Shown here: positions 25,642 through 34,244 of the stretch, piece after piece | How the letters are laid out: each line of letters opens with the position of its first letter | Position numbering within the stretch: position 1 is the first letter of the stretch | Origin: Pseudomonas sp. CFBP13508 | GTDB lineage: Bacteria; Pseudomonadota; Gammaproteobacteria; Pseudomonadales; Pseudomonadaceae | DNA length: 64,000 nucleotides | NCBI RefSeq assembly: GCF_005233515.1 | Contig: NZ_QFZZ01000013.1 | Coordinates: 1 to 64,000, forward strand | Direction of reading: 5' to 3' | The notes under the pieces: model-generated | What the model was told of the DNA's origin: nothing | Database searches by the model: none | What the model saw: only the letters and a program-made list of their open reading frames with translations | Made by a program: the position numbers and the translations under genes

Positions 25642-27350
25642 ATTTCCTCATCATTGGCTCCGGGATAGAAACCGTGGAGCAGGCGATAGCGATCGATGCG
25701 CACTTGATCGACCTTCTCCTGCACTTTGTGCGCGGGCAGGCCGAGCATGATCAGCGCATGTGAAGCGAGCATCAGGCTCGACTCCAAAAGCTCCGGCACC
25801 ACCTCGGTGGCGCCGGCGGCCCTGAGCTCGGCCGACTGGGTATCGTCACGGGTGCGCACCAGAATCGGCACCTGCTGGTTAAGCCGGCGGGCTTCACGAA
25901 GAATACGCAACGCCACGTCGCTCTGATCCACGGCGATCACTAGCAGCCTGGCGCGCAACAGCCCCACTGCCGTGAGCAAGTCGCCGCGCGCCGAGTCGCC
26001 ATAATGCACGTCGCTTTCCGCAGATGCGGCTTCCTGCACCCGCACCGGATCGTTGTCCAGCGCAACATAGGCTTGCCCGGCGTTGCCCATGAAGCGGCCG
26101 ATGGACTGACCGACGCGCCCGTAGCCGCAGATCACCACGTGCTGGTCGAGGTCGGCGTTGAGCGCGCTGATCTGTTCGATCTGCGCGTCCTGATTGGGCT
26201 TGCGGTGCAGCACGGCGGCGATGCGCGGCGCCGCACGCAAAAGCAGTGGCGTGAGCAGCATCGAACAGAACGTCGCCGCGAGCAGCAGCGCACCCGGCTC
26301 GGCCGGCAACAGGCTGTTCTGCTGCATCTGCGCCATCAAGGCAAAACAGAACTCCCCGCCCTGGGCCAGGGCCAGGCCGCTGCGCCATGCGGTTTCGCTG
26401 TCACTGCCGTGCCACTTCACCAGCAGCGCGACCACGATGCCCTTTATCAGCATCAGGCCCAGCGTCAGACCGATGATCAACAGGCTGTGACTGACGAACA
26501 ATTGCAGGTCGATCAGCATGCCGATGCTGACGAAGAACACGCCGAGCAGAATGTCGCGAAAAGGTCGGATGTCAGCTTCGATCTGGTGCCGATAATGGCT
26601 TTCCCCGAGCAACATGCCGGCGAGGAAAGCGCCGAGTGCAGGCGACAGCCCCAGCAAATGCGTCAGCCAAGCGGTGAGCAGCACGATCACCAGTGCCAGC
26701 AGGACGAAAAGCTCTGCCGAGCGTGAGGCCGCCACTTCATGAAACAGCCGTGGCAGCAACCAGCGACTGGCCAGCAGCAGGCCGAAAAACAGCACCACGG
26801 TTTTGCCCAGGGTCAGCGGCAAGGCCCAATACCAGGCCTGCTCGCTGGTGCCGGCGAACACCGGAACCAGTGTCAGCAGCAATACCGCGACCACATCCTG
26901 AAACAGCAGCACGCCGACCGCGTTCTGGCCGTGGCTGCTGAACACTTCACCGAGGCTGCCCAGCTCCTTGGTCACGATCGCCGTGGATGACAGCGATAAA
27001 CCGGCTCCGAGCAACAGCGCTGGCATCAGTGGCATGCCCAGCAACATCAACAGTGTGCCGAGCAACGCTGTGCTGATCAGCACTTGCTGACTGCCAAGGC
27101 GAAACACCACCTGACGCAGCGCAATCATCTTCGACAGGGAGAACTCCAGACCGAGCGAGAACAGCAGGAACACCACGCCCAACTCGGCGACATCCGGCAA
27201 GTGTTCGCTCTCGTTGACCCAGTCGAACGCGTTCGGCCCGACCAGCAATCCCACGCACAGGTAGCCCAGCACCGGCGGCAGTCGCAGGCGCCGGAACAGG
27301 GCAATCACCACCAGGGATGAGGCGAGGATGATCAACAGGTTTGCAAACAC
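25638..27350 (-). CDS. CPA2-family cation:proton antiporter, Kef-like
   Basis: The 570-residue protein has 12-13 hydrophobic segments in its first 380 residues (Na/H exchanger fold) with LGYLCVGLLVGPNAFDWV and SLSSTAIVTKELG. A TrkA-N (Rossmann) domain starting at VVICGYGRVGQSIGRF follows, with ALDNDPVRV. The layout matches KefB/KefC potassium efflux systems, gated by nucleotide or glutathione adducts. It lacks an adjacent KefF/KefG ancillary gene. It starts at GTG 27350 behind GGAG. The gene ends four bases inside the end of amt. Specificity for K+ versus Na+ cannot be read. Confidence 0.88.
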   Translation of the reverse strand: MFANLLIILASSLVVIALFRRLRLPPVLGYLCVGLLVGPNAFDWVNESEHLPDVAELGVVFLLFSLGLEFSLSKMIALRQVVFRLGSQQVLISTALLGTLLMLLGMPLMPALLLGAGLSLSSTAIVTKELGSLGEVFSSHGQNAVGVLLFQDVVAVLLLTLVPVFAGTSEQAWYWALPLTLGKTVVLFFGLLLASRWLLPRLFHEVAASRSAELFVLLALVIVLLTAWLTHLLGLSPALGAFLAGMLLGESHYRHQIEADIRPFRDILLGVFFVSIGMLIDLQLFVSHSLLIIGLTLGLMLIKGIVVALLVKWHGSDSETAWRSGLALAQGGEFCFALMAQMQQNSLLPAEPGALLLAATFCSMLLTPLLLRAAPRIAAVLHRKPNQDAQIEQISALNADLDQHVVICGYGRVGQSIGRFMGNAGQAYVALDNDPVRVQEAASAESDVHYGDSARGDLLTAVGLLRARLLVIAVDQSDVALRILREARRLNQQVPILVRTRDDTQSAELRAAGATEVVPELLESSLMLASHALIMLGLPAHKVQEKVDQVRIDRYRLLHGFYPGANDEEI

Positions 27351-27548
27351 GGGACACTCCGCTGTCAGGGCGTTGGCCTCTGAAGCGTAGAGGCAAAAAG
27401 TCCGCGAGGATGACGCAATTGCACTTTGCGCTGAATGATTTGCGTCAGGATTTTGCGCCGGGAGCGTCGCGGCCTTTGGGCGGCGCTGGGTCGACGAGGG
27501 TTCGGCGGCGTCCTAGAATGGCCTCACCTGTTTTCCGGTAACGCCGTC

Positions 27549-27785
27549 ATGCCTCCAGAATGTCAGCTGTTCGGCACCCTTGGGTGTCATCTGTGTGAAG
27601 TCGCCGAAGCCGAGCTGATGCCCTTCGTCGAGCATGGTCTGCTGGTTGAACTGGTGGACATCGCCGAAGACGAATCGTGGTTCGAAAAATACAGCTTGCG
27701 TATCCCGGTGCTGCGGCGGATCGACACTGGCGCCGAGCTGGATTGGCCTTTCAGCGCAGACCAGGTCGTGGCGTTTTTACGCTGA
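27549..27785 (+). CDS. Glutaredoxin-like thiol-disulfide protein
   Basis: The 78-residue thioredoxin-fold protein has the redox motif CHLC close to the N-terminus (LFGTLGCHLCEVAEAEL) and a cis-proline segment LRIPVLRR. It belongs to the glutaredoxin-like family (DUF836). The open frame reaches 27435, but ATG 27549 gives the family N-terminus. The gene is monocistronic; its target is unknown. Confidence 0.85.
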   Translation: MPPECQLFGTLGCHLCEVAEAELMPFVEHGLLVELVDIAEDESWFEKYSLRIPVLRRIDTGAELDWPFSADQVVAFLR

Positions 27786-27860
27786 CGCAGATTGATCTCC
27801 TTCATTCCGCTGGTCGCAGCAACCCATCCTTGCGTTGGCACTCGCCGGCTTCTTCGGTTA

Positions 27861-27876
27861 CTGTATGTCCATACAG
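27861..27876 (+). promoter_or_regulatory. Predicted LexA (SOS) box
   Basis: CTGTATGTCCATACAG fits the gamma-proteobacterial LexA pattern CTG-N10-CAG. With flanks it matches the E. coli 20-base consensus at 16 of 20 positions. It ends 23 bases before the GTG start of the small gene at 27900, so bound LexA would block that promoter. Confidence 0.85.
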
Positions 27877-27899
27877 CAATCGAGTCAGAGGGATGAACC

Positions 27900-28217
27900 G
27901 TGGTCAATGTCGAACAGTTGAAGAGCAGCGTTAACCGGATGTCGGTCGACGTGGTGCGCGAGGCCGTCCTCGAATTGCGCCTGGACGGGCTGGTCACGGA
28001 AGGCAAGACGCCGTTCAACAAGCTGCATTTCAATACCTGCTTTGCCGAAATCGAAGCGTTGTTTCAGCGCGCCGGTTATCACAAGCAACTGGATGTGGTC
28101 GGTTATCAGGGGCTGTTGTACGCCTTGTACGATCCGGGACGCTGGGAAGCGGTCGATGTGTTGCGCTGGCTGAAGGAGTTCACCGAAGCGGCGGCGCTCA
28201 AGTCGATTCCGGCCTGA
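27900..28217 (+). CDS. Small conserved hypothetical protein, predicted SOS-induced
   Basis: The 105-residue soluble protein (VNVEQLKSSVNRMSVDVVRE onward) is rich in alpha-helix-forming residues, with no membrane segment, signal peptide or recognisable catalytic motif. Conserved-looking aromatic segments are HFNTCFAEIEALF and DVVGYQGLLYALYDPGRW. The GTG start at 27900 has AGAGG upstream, and a near-consensus LexA box lies immediately before it, so expression should rise after DNA damage. It stands alone between a glutaredoxin-like gene and a pseudouridine synthase gene. I do not recognise the family. A role in cell-division control, repair or damage tolerance would fit the regulation but has no direct support. 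Confidence 0.82.
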   Translation: MVNVEQLKSSVNRMSVDVVREAVLELRLDGLVTEGKTPFNKLHFNTCFAEIEALFQRAGYHKQLDVVGYQGLLYALYDPGRWEAVDVLRWLKEFTEAAALKSIPA

Positions 28218-28287
28218 TCAAACTGCGCTAGGTGGCTTTGCCTCGGTGTTGGATAATGCCGGCCCGCATTGAGGATTTCCGTTTCGT

Positions 28288-29178
28288 ATGTCCAGCCCCG
28301 TATTTTCCGCTGCGCACAATCAGGCCAGCACCTTGTACTTGCCGCCCGGGCACTGGCTGACGGTATTCGATTGCCTCTGCGAGCACTTCAGTGCCATCGG
28401 CCGCGAACAATGGCTCGACCGCATTGCTCGGGGACGGGTGCTGGATGCGCAGGGCCAGCCAATTGCGCTGGACTTGCCGTACAAGGAAGGGCTGCGCATT
28501 CATTACTTTCGTGAGGTGCCGGACGAAAAGCCGATCCCGGTTCTCGAGTCGATTCTCTATGCCGATGAGCATCTGGTGGTGGCCGACAAACCTCACTTTC
28601 TGCCAGTCACCCCGGCCGGAGAATATGTCGAACAAACCCTGCTGCGCCGGCTGATCCGTCGGCTGGACAATCCGCATCTGGTGCCGCTGCACCGTATTGA
28701 CCGGCACACCGCAGGGCTGGTGATCTTCTCGGCCAATCCGCAGACCCGCTCGGCCTATCAGTCATTGTTTCCGACCCGGCAGATCGACAAGCGCTACGAA
28801 GCGATTGCCCCGGCGTTGCCCGAGCTGAATTTCCCTCTGGTGCACAAGAGCCGCCTGGTGGATGGCGAGCCGTTTTTCCGCATGCAAGAAGGGCCTGGCA
28901 CCAGCAATACCGAAACGGCGGTCGAGGTGCGTGAGAAAAATGGTGATCTGTGGCGCTATGGCCTGTATCCCGTGACCGGCAAAAAGCATCAGTTGCGGGT
29001 GCACATGACGTCGCTGGGAGCGAGTATTTGCAACGATCCGTTTTATCCGACTGTGTTGAAAGATGTCGAGGACGATTACGCCAACCCGTTGAAGCTGCTT
29101 GCGCAAGGCCTGCGCTTCATTGACCCGGTGACCGGGGAATTACGGGAGTTCGAGAGTCGAATCACCTTGCAGTGGTAA
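28288..29178 (+). CDS. RluA-family pseudouridine synthase
   Basis: The 296-residue enzyme has the RluA catalytic motif HRIDRHTAGLVIF with the nucleophilic Asp. It also has ADKPHFLPVTPAG, KRYEAIAP, and the C-terminal PVTGKKHQLRVHM and ICNDPFYP. The N-terminal 90 residues differ from a standard S4 domain. These enzymes isomerise uridine to pseudouridine in rRNA or tRNA; the target cannot be assigned. The ATG has GAGG about 13 bases upstream. A bidirectional terminator follows. Confidence 0.9.
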   Translation: MSSPVFSAAHNQASTLYLPPGHWLTVFDCLCEHFSAIGREQWLDRIARGRVLDAQGQPIALDLPYKEGLRIHYFREVPDEKPIPVLESILYADEHLVVADKPHFLPVTPAGEYVEQTLLRRLIRRLDNPHLVPLHRIDRHTAGLVIFSANPQTRSAYQSLFPTRQIDKRYEAIAPALPELNFPLVHKSRLVDGEPFFRMQEGPGTSNTETAVEVREKNGDLWRYGLYPVTGKKHQLRVHMTSLGASICNDPFYPTVLKDVEDDYANPLKLLAQGLRFIDPVTGELREFESRITLQW

Positions 29179-29206
29179 TGCTGAAGCTGCTTTCCGAGCG
29201 CCCATG

Positions 29207-29235
29207 AAAAAGCCCGCATGACAATGCGGGCTTTT
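29207..29235. terminator. Bidirectional terminator
   Basis: AAAAAGCCCGCAT and ATGCGGGCTTTT form a stem with A and T runs on the two sides. It serves both the pseudouridine synthase gene and the convergent lipoprotein gene. Confidence 0.9.
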
Positions 29236-29260
29236 CTGTATCCGGTAACGACGCGGAGCC

Positions 29261-29482
29261 TTACAGCTCTTTAACGGTACGAACCTGATCCTTGTTGATG
29301 CGGGTCTCTTTGCCGTCCAGCTGCTGGAACTCGTAGAAGCCCGAATCATCATCGTATTTCGGGGTGTCGACGGCCTGGATTTCGCGACCGTCATTCAAGG
29401 TAATCACTGTCGGCGAGGAGCAACCGGCGAGGGTTGCCAGGCCCAGTGCGAGCATGAAAGTGGCGAGGGTCCGTTGGGTCAT
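29261..29482 (-). CDS. YgdI/YgdR-family small lipoprotein
   Basis: The 73-residue precursor has a signal peptide ending in the lipobox LAGC (lipidated Cys at position 21), then a compact domain with the family pattern VITLNDGREIQAVDTPKYD and FYEFQQLDGKE. This is the YgdI/YgdR (DUF903) SH3-like lipoprotein family, attached to the cell envelope, of unknown function. The ATG at 29482 has GGAG upstream. From memory the homologous gene lies next to mobA in PAO1 as well. Confidence 0.9.
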   Translation of the reverse strand: MTQRTLATFMLALGLATLAGCSSPTVITLNDGREIQAVDTPKYDDDSGFYEFQQLDGKETRINKDQVRTVKEL

Positions 29483-29557
29483 GAGTGTGTCTCCGAATGG
29501 GAAATCTTCTGGTTACTGAGCTTGAGACGTAAACAAGGCGTGAGAGTTCCTTGCATG

Positions 29558-29572
29558 GTGTCAGTCTGACAC
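29558..29572. repeat. Perfect 15-base palindrome at the mobA 3' end
   Basis: GTGTCAGTCTGACAC is a perfect palindrome around one central base and includes the mobA stop codon. It may be a weak 3' hairpin or a protein site; no T-run follows. Confidence 0.4.
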
Positions 29573-30163
29573 AGTGTTGTGCAGATGTAACAATTGCGGG
29601 GTGTTGAGGTTGGCCAGCCGCGGATCGTTTTCGGGGCACTGCAACGCGACGGCGCCGAGGCTGCGCATTACCCGCCCCGGGCTACGTTCGCCAGCATTCC
29701 ATGCCGCTTCGAACGCTGGCAACAGCGCCACCGGAATCACGCACAGCAGCGGTTCCCAATGTTCGCCATGGCGCAGCATTAAAGGTTTTTCACGTTGCTG
29801 ATCGGCAGTCACCAGCATCTCCTTCAGCAGCGCCTCGTCGATTCGCGGCACATCGCAGGGCAACACCAGCAAATGCGAATGCCGTGCAGCCTTCAGCCCT
29901 GCCCGAATCCCGGCCAACGGCCCGGGGAAATCGCCTTCATCATCCATCACCAACTGATCGGCAAATCCGGCATAACGCTCGCGATTGCGGTTGCACGAGA
30001 TGATCAGATCGTCGGTCAACGAACGCACCTTGCGCTGCAAATGCGCGATCAAAGGCTCGCCCAGCCACTCGATAAGCCCCTTGTCCTGACCGCCCATGCG
30101 CTGGCCGCGTCCACCCGCCAGAAGCAGGACGGAGCAGGGCGGCAATTGACTGTTCGACGGCAT
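29561..30163 (-). CDS. mobA: Molybdenum cofactor guanylyltransferase MobA
   Basis: The 200-residue nucleotidyltransferase has the MobA P-loop-like motif LLLAGGRGQRMGGQDKGLIE at its N-terminus. DDEGDFPGPLAGIRAGL and LLVLPCDVPRID follow, the conserved GTP- and metal-binding segments. MobA joins GMP from GTP to molybdopterin to form MGD for enzymes of the DMSO-reductase family. The length is normal. It is divergent from moaB-moeA across about 80 bases, forming a molybdenum-cofactor locus. Confidence 0.95.
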   Translation of the reverse strand: MPSNSQLPPCSVLLLAGGRGQRMGGQDKGLIEWLGEPLIAHLQRKVRSLTDDLIISCNRNRERYAGFADQLVMDDEGDFPGPLAGIRAGLKAARHSHLLVLPCDVPRIDEALLKEMLVTADQQREKPLMLRHGEHWEPLLCVIPVALLPAFEAAWNAGERSPGRVMRSLGAVALQCPENDPRLANLNTPQLLHLHNTVSD

Positions 30164-30244
30164 GATGACTCTCCAGAGGGGCGGCGGAAAAATGAGCCGC
30201 TGTGATATAACACCGGGCTGTTTCCCCTACAACTGGAAGAGCCT

Positions 30245-30784
30245 ATGAAAGCCAAGGCTGATGTACCTTTCGTGCCGCTCAATATTGCGGTGCTGACTGT
30301 CAGCGACACCCGAACCCTGGAAACCGATACCTCCGGCCAGGTCTTCGTTGATCGCTTGATCGCGGCCGGCCACGCGCTGGCCGAGCGGGTTTTGCTTAAA
30401 GATGATCTCTACAAAATTCGCGCGCAAGTCGCCAACTGGATTGCCGACGATGTGGTTCAGGTTGTGTTGATCACCGGCGGCACCGGCTTCACCGGGCGTG
30501 ACAGCACGCCGGAAGCGGTGGCATGCCTGCTCGACAAACAGGTCGACGGATTTGGCGAACTGTTCCGCCAGATCTCCTTGGCCGATATCGGCACTTCGAC
30601 CGTGCAGTCCCGGGCCTTGGCGGGTCTGGCCAACGGCACGCTGGTGTGCTGCCTGCCGGGTTCGACCAATGCGGTTCGCACCGGCTGGGATGGCATCCTC
30701 GCTGAACAACTGGATGCCCGTCATCGTCCGTGCAATTTCGTCACCCACCTGAAGCAGGCGGCGCCTTGTGAAACCCGTGGGTAA
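30245..30784 (+). CDS. moaB: Molybdenum cofactor biosynthesis protein MoaB
   Basis: The 179-residue MogA/MoaB-family protein has LNIAVLTVSDTR near the N-terminus and the substrate-binding segment LITGGTGFTGRDSTPEA. VCCLPGSTNAVRTGWD follows. It adenylates molybdopterin or assists this step before MoeA inserts molybdate. It overlaps moeA by 17 bases, so the two are co-translated. A ribosome site (GGAAGAG) precedes the ATG. In PAO1 I recall this as moaB2 next to moeA2 and mobA. Confidence 0.94.
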   Translation: MKAKADVPFVPLNIAVLTVSDTRTLETDTSGQVFVDRLIAAGHALAERVLLKDDLYKIRAQVANWIADDVVQVVLITGGTGFTGRDSTPEAVACLLDKQVDGFGELFRQISLADIGTSTVQSRALAGLANGTLVCCLPGSTNAVRTGWDGILAEQLDARHRPCNFVTHLKQAAPCETRG

Positions 30785-31994
30785 GCCGGGCAAGACTGGC
30801 AGTTTGCTGCCCGTCGAAACGGCGCTCGAGCGTTTGCTGGCAATGGCCGATGCGTCGCGCATTGTCGAGCGCGAATATTTACCGCTGTCTCAACTCGAAG
30901 GGCGGGTGCTGGCGGAAGATCTGATTTCGACGCTGGATCTGCCGCCTTGGCCGAACAGCGCCATGGACGGCTACGCGTTGAACCTGGCGGATTGGCAGGG
31001 CGAGCCGCTGCCAGTCAGCCAAAAAGTTTTTGCCGGGCAGTCTCCGCAACCGTTGGAGCCTGGTAGCTGCGCACGCATCTTTACCGGGGCACCGCTGCCG
31101 CCGGGCGCCGACTGTGTCGAGATGCAGGAAAACGCTGAAGTCCAGGCCGACGGCCGAGTGCGCTTCCTCGAGCCTTTGAAAGCCGGGCAGAACATTCGTC
31201 CGCAGGGCCAGGAAACCACGGTCGGTGAATTGGTGCTGCAAGCTGGCACCCGGCTCGGACCGATTGAGCAGGGCTTGGCTGCTTCGCTTGGCTGTGCCGG
31301 CGTCAACGTCGTGCGCAAGCCGCGGGTGGCGGTTCTGTCCACTGGAGACGAACTGGTTGAACCCGGTCAGGCATTGGGTCCGGGCCAGATCTATAACAGC
31401 AACCGCGTGCTTTTGTGCAGCTGGCTGCAGCGTCTGGGTTGTGAAGTGATTGATGGCGGAATTCTCCCGGACGATCTGGCCACCACGCGGGCGCGGTTGG
31501 GGGAGCTACAAAATGTCGATCTGATTCTGTCTACCGGCGGTGTCTCGGTCGGTGAGGCGGATTTCCTCGGCATTGCCCTGCGTGAAGAAGGCGAGTTGGC
31601 CTTGTGGAAGCTGGCCATCAAGCCTGGCAAACCGTTGACTTTCGGCCATTTCCGCAACGTGCCGGTGATTGGCCTGCCCGGCAATCCCGCCTCGACGCTG
31701 GTGACGTTTGCCTTGCTGACACGCCCTTATCTATTGCGACGCCTCGGGGCGCAGGACGTCGAGCCGCTGAAGTTTGCAGTGCCCGCAGGCTTTGTCTGGC
31801 CGGTGGCCGGCAATCGTCGCGAATACCTGCGCGGGCGTCTGGAGCAGGGGCGAGCAATCATTTATCGCAACCAGAGCTCGGGTGTGCTGCGCAGCGCGGC
31901 GTGGGCCGACGGGTTGGTGGAAGTCCGAGAGGGCCGCACGCTGCACGAGGGTGATGAAGTGAGCTTCATTCCGCTCAGTGACCTGCTGGGCTGA
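30768..31994 (+). CDS. moeA: Molybdopterin molybdenumtransferase MoeA
   Basis: The 408-residue protein has the MoeA signature PPWPNSAMDGYAL, the RIFTGAPLPPGAD segment, and the MogA-like core with STGDELVEPG, NSNRVLL and LSTGGVSVGEADF. PVIGLPGNPASTLVTF comes later. MoeA inserts molybdate into adenylated molybdopterin. The start is GTG 30768, with AGGCGG upstream inside moaB. The C-terminal beta domain is complete. A GC-rich hairpin without a T-run follows at 32009-32039. Confidence 0.95.
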   Translation: MKPVGKPGKTGSLLPVETALERLLAMADASRIVEREYLPLSQLEGRVLAEDLISTLDLPPWPNSAMDGYALNLADWQGEPLPVSQKVFAGQSPQPLEPGSCARIFTGAPLPPGADCVEMQENAEVQADGRVRFLEPLKAGQNIRPQGQETTVGELVLQAGTRLGPIEQGLAASLGCAGVNVVRKPRVAVLSTGDELVEPGQALGPGQIYNSNRVLLCSWLQRLGCEVIDGGILPDDLATTRARLGELQNVDLILSTGGVSVGEADFLGIALREEGELALWKLAIKPGKPLTFGHFRNVPVIGLPGNPASTLVTFALLTRPYLLRRLGAQDVEPLKFAVPAGFVWPVAGNRREYLRGRLEQGRAIIYRNQSSGVLRSAAWADGLVEVREGRTLHEGDEVSFIPLSDLLG

Positions 31995-32008
31995 CCGTTC
32001 TTGCCCAA

Positions 32009-32039
32009 GCACGCGTCGGCTGATGTGCGCGGCGCGTGC
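32009..32039 (+). terminator. Stem-loop after moeA
   Basis: GCACGCG and CGCGTGC form a 7-base-pair stem 15 bases past the moeA stop. The absence of a U-run makes it a weak terminator candidate. Confidence 0.4.
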
Positions 32040-32053
32040 GACAAGTGATTCGG

Positions 32054-32248
32054 TCAGTTGCTGATCAGGGTCACCAACTGGTCGAATCGGCTGTTGGCCA
32101 CCCATCCCAGCAGTCCCAGGATGACAGCGGTCGCACCCGCCGAATACGCCAGACGGTGTTTGATCGTGCGGACGTCATTGAGCACTTCGTCCATGTCGCG
32201 GCGCATGTATTTGAAGTGGGTTTCCAGCTCGCTGACACGGGGTTCCAT
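32054..32248 (-). CDS. Small membrane-anchored protein of unknown function
   Basis: The 64-residue protein has an N-terminal coiled-coil-like helix (MEPRVSELETHFKYMRRDMD), a basic stretch, and one C-terminal membrane segment (AGATAVILGLLGWVA). The layout resembles XhlA-like or other small anchored coiled-coil proteins, but I do not assign a family. ATG 32248 follows GGAG at ideal spacing; longer starts at 32362 and 32422 have weak ribosome sites. It is convergent with moeA. Confidence 0.65.
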   Translation of the reverse strand: MEPRVSELETHFKYMRRDMDEVLNDVRTIKHRLAYSAGATAVILGLLGWVANSRFDQLVTLISN

Positions 32249-32683
32249 ATCAAACTCTCCAGTGGGCTTGGTGCTGTTACAGAAGTCTGGTTTCTTGCTG
32301 GCACGGCTTTCGGCGAGAGCGGCGACCGGGCTCACCGGTGCCTTGGTTTCATGGTTGTGCATGGAAGTACTCGCTGATCGTAACGATTGCACGCCTGCTG
32401 GTTTTTCCGTTGCGCGATTCATGAAAATAAATCGGGGGGTATCCGTACATTACCGGCACATCCTTGTGTTATTGGGTTGAAGGTTAAAGGTTGATGCTGC
32501 CAGCACACGGTGACCCATGGGGTGGGCGGGGTCAATTGAGCCGATTCCTCTTGTTTCGTAAGAAAAAATACCGCCGTGTAGGACGCCAGCTGCTGGATGA
32601 GCAATTAATTGCCAGCTCCGTGGCTTTTTTAAGGCGCACAGTGGTCAAGATGTTTCAATCGATTCAATTCTTGGAGTGACGTT
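32249..32683. other. Gap upstream of the YegS-like gene
   Basis: This 435-base stretch lies between two divergent genes. It contains an upstream extension of the small-protein frame that I consider non-coding, the 12-base palindrome GCAATTAATTGC at 32601-32612, and AT-rich runs near 32540-32575. TTGGAG at 32671-32676 serves as the yegS ribosome site. A short open frame at 32491-32679 has no family resemblance and is probably chance. I cannot place promoters with confidence. Confidence 0.45.
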
Positions 32684-33601
32684 ATGAGTGAACGCCGGGC
32701 ACTGCTGATCTTGCATGGCAAACAGGCACTCAACGAGGATGTCCGCGCTGCCGTCGAAGCCAAGCGCGAGCAAGGCTGGGAGCTGGCCGTGCGAGTGACC
32801 TGGGAGGCCGGCGACGCCCAGCGTCTGGTAGAAGAAGCGCTGGCAGCGGGCTACACGAAAATCATCGCTGGCGGCGGCGATGGCACCTTGCGCGATATCG
32901 CCGAAGCGCTGGCTCAACACCCGAAGAAAGCCAGCCTCGTTTTGCTCCCGCTGGGGACCGCCAACGATTTTTCCCGCGCCGCCGGTATTTCCCTGGAGCC
33001 TGCCGAAGCCCTTGAGCTACTGGATGTTCACCCCTCGGATATCGATTTGGGCGAGGTGGGCGGGCAGATTTTCCTGAACATGGCGACCGGCGGATTCGGC
33101 AGTCAGGTTACCGCCAATACTTCAGAAGACCTGAAAAAGGTCTTGGGCGGCGCTGCGTATCTGTTCACCGGCCTGACCCGGTTCAGCGAGCTGCATGCCG
33201 CTTACGGCGAGTTGCAGGGGCCGGACTTTCATTGGCAGGGCGAGCTGCTGGCGCTGGGCATCGGTAATGGGCGGCAGGCGGGTGGCGGCCATGTGCTTTG
33301 CCCCGAGGCGCGAGTCGACGATGGTTTGCTGGATATCAGCATCCTCCCGGCACCGCAGGAGCTGGTCGGCACGCTGAAGAATCTGCTGAGCGAGGGCTTC
33401 GGCCTCGACAATATGTTCGTGCGGGCGCGATTGCCGTGGGTCGAGATCAAGGTCGCCGAAGGGCTCAGCATCAATCTCGACGGCGAGCCGCTGGAGGGCG
33501 ACAGTCTGCGATTTGTTGCGAAACCTGCGGCGTTGCAGGTCCACTTGCCAAAGGACTCGCCATTACTGGGCCAACAACCGTCGATCAGTCATCCAGGCTG
33601 A
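32684..33601 (+). CDS. yegS: YegS-like lipid kinase (diacylglycerol kinase fold)
   Basis: The 305-residue protein has the DAGK catalytic signature GGGDGTLRDIAEAL and the downstream VLLPLGTANDFSRAAGI. Later segments are FLNMATGGFGSQVTA and the C-terminal LSINLDGEPLEGDSLRF. The family phosphorylates lipids such as phosphatidylglycerol or diacylglycerol using ATP and divalent metals. The length matches YegS (about 300). The 3' end overlaps the convergent response-regulator gene by 17 bases, so both share terminal coding sequence. Confidence 0.92.
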   Translation: MSERRALLILHGKQALNEDVRAAVEAKREQGWELAVRVTWEAGDAQRLVEEALAAGYTKIIAGGGDGTLRDIAEALAQHPKKASLVLLPLGTANDFSRAAGISLEPAEALELLDVHPSDIDLGEVGGQIFLNMATGGFGSQVTANTSEDLKKVLGGAAYLFTGLTRFSELHAAYGELQGPDFHWQGELLALGIGNGRQAGGGHVLCPEARVDDGLLDISILPAPQELVGTLKNLLSEGFGLDNMFVRARLPWVEIKVAEGLSINLDGEPLEGDSLRFVAKPAALQVHLPKDSPLLGQQPSISHPG

Positions 33602-34244
33602 TGATCTGCTCACGCACGGCGAACAGCACCAGACCCGCCACGTCGTAGATTTGCAGGCGCTTCATGATCTGCGCACGGTGGGTTTCGACGGTCTTGACGC
33701 TCAAGCCCAGACCGTTGGCGATTTCCCGGGTCGATTTGCCGCGCACGATCAGCCGCAGGATTTCCAGCTGGCGCGCGGTCAGATTGTGTGAATCGGCGAT
33801 GTCGGGCTGGCTTTTCTGGTTTCGGGTCAGTGCCTGATTGATCACCGTATGAGCGATGGCCGGGCTGAGGTAGCGTTCGTTGTTGCGCAGTGCTTCCAGC
33901 GCGTGCTCGAGCTCGGTGGCCGTGGTGTCCTTGAGCAGATAGCCGTGGGCGCCGGACTCCAGCGCCTGCATGATCAGCGCCGGATCGGTGTGCATCGACA
34001 GGATCAGCACTTTGCTCTGCGGGCGCACGCGCTTGAGGCGTTGCAGCGCTTCCAGGCCACCGGTTTCCCTCATCGAGATGTCCAGCAATACGATGTCCGG
34101 GCTCAGGTGCTCGACCATTTCGAGCAATTGCGAACCATCACTGGCTTCGCCGATTACCGCGTAACCGGGAATATCCAGTACCAGAGCGCGCACGCCGGCT
34201 CTGATCAGCGAGTGGTCATCCACCAGAAGTAAGTTACAAGTCAA
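33585..34244 (-). CDS. NarL/FixJ-type response regulator
   Basis: The 219-residue protein has a receiver domain (LLLVDDHSLIRAGVRALV; Asp in IVLLDISMRETGG; Lys in GYLLKDTT) and a LuxR-type helix-turn-helix (LTARQLEILRLIVRGKSTRE, then VKTVETHRAQIMKRL). The likely start is TTG 34242-34244, embedded in the overlap with the kinase stop; no upstream ATG fits the frame. It forms a two-gene operon with the kinase at 34241-35134. The signal and targets are not evident. Confidence 0.88.
   Translation of the reverse strand: MTCNLLLVDDHSLIRAGVRALVLDIPGYAVIGEASDGSQLLEMVEHLSPDIVLLDISMRETGGLEALQRLKRVRPQSKVLILSMHTDPALIMQALESGAHGYLLKDTTATELEHALEALRNNERYLSPAIAHTVINQALTRNQKSQPDIADSHNLTARQLEILRLIVRGKSTREIANGLGLSVKTVETHRAQIMKRLQIYDVAGLVLFAVREQIISLDD

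Noticed and set aside
32491..32679. 62-codon frame upstream of yegS
   Set aside because: No ribosome site and no conserved features; it lies in the probable promoter region.
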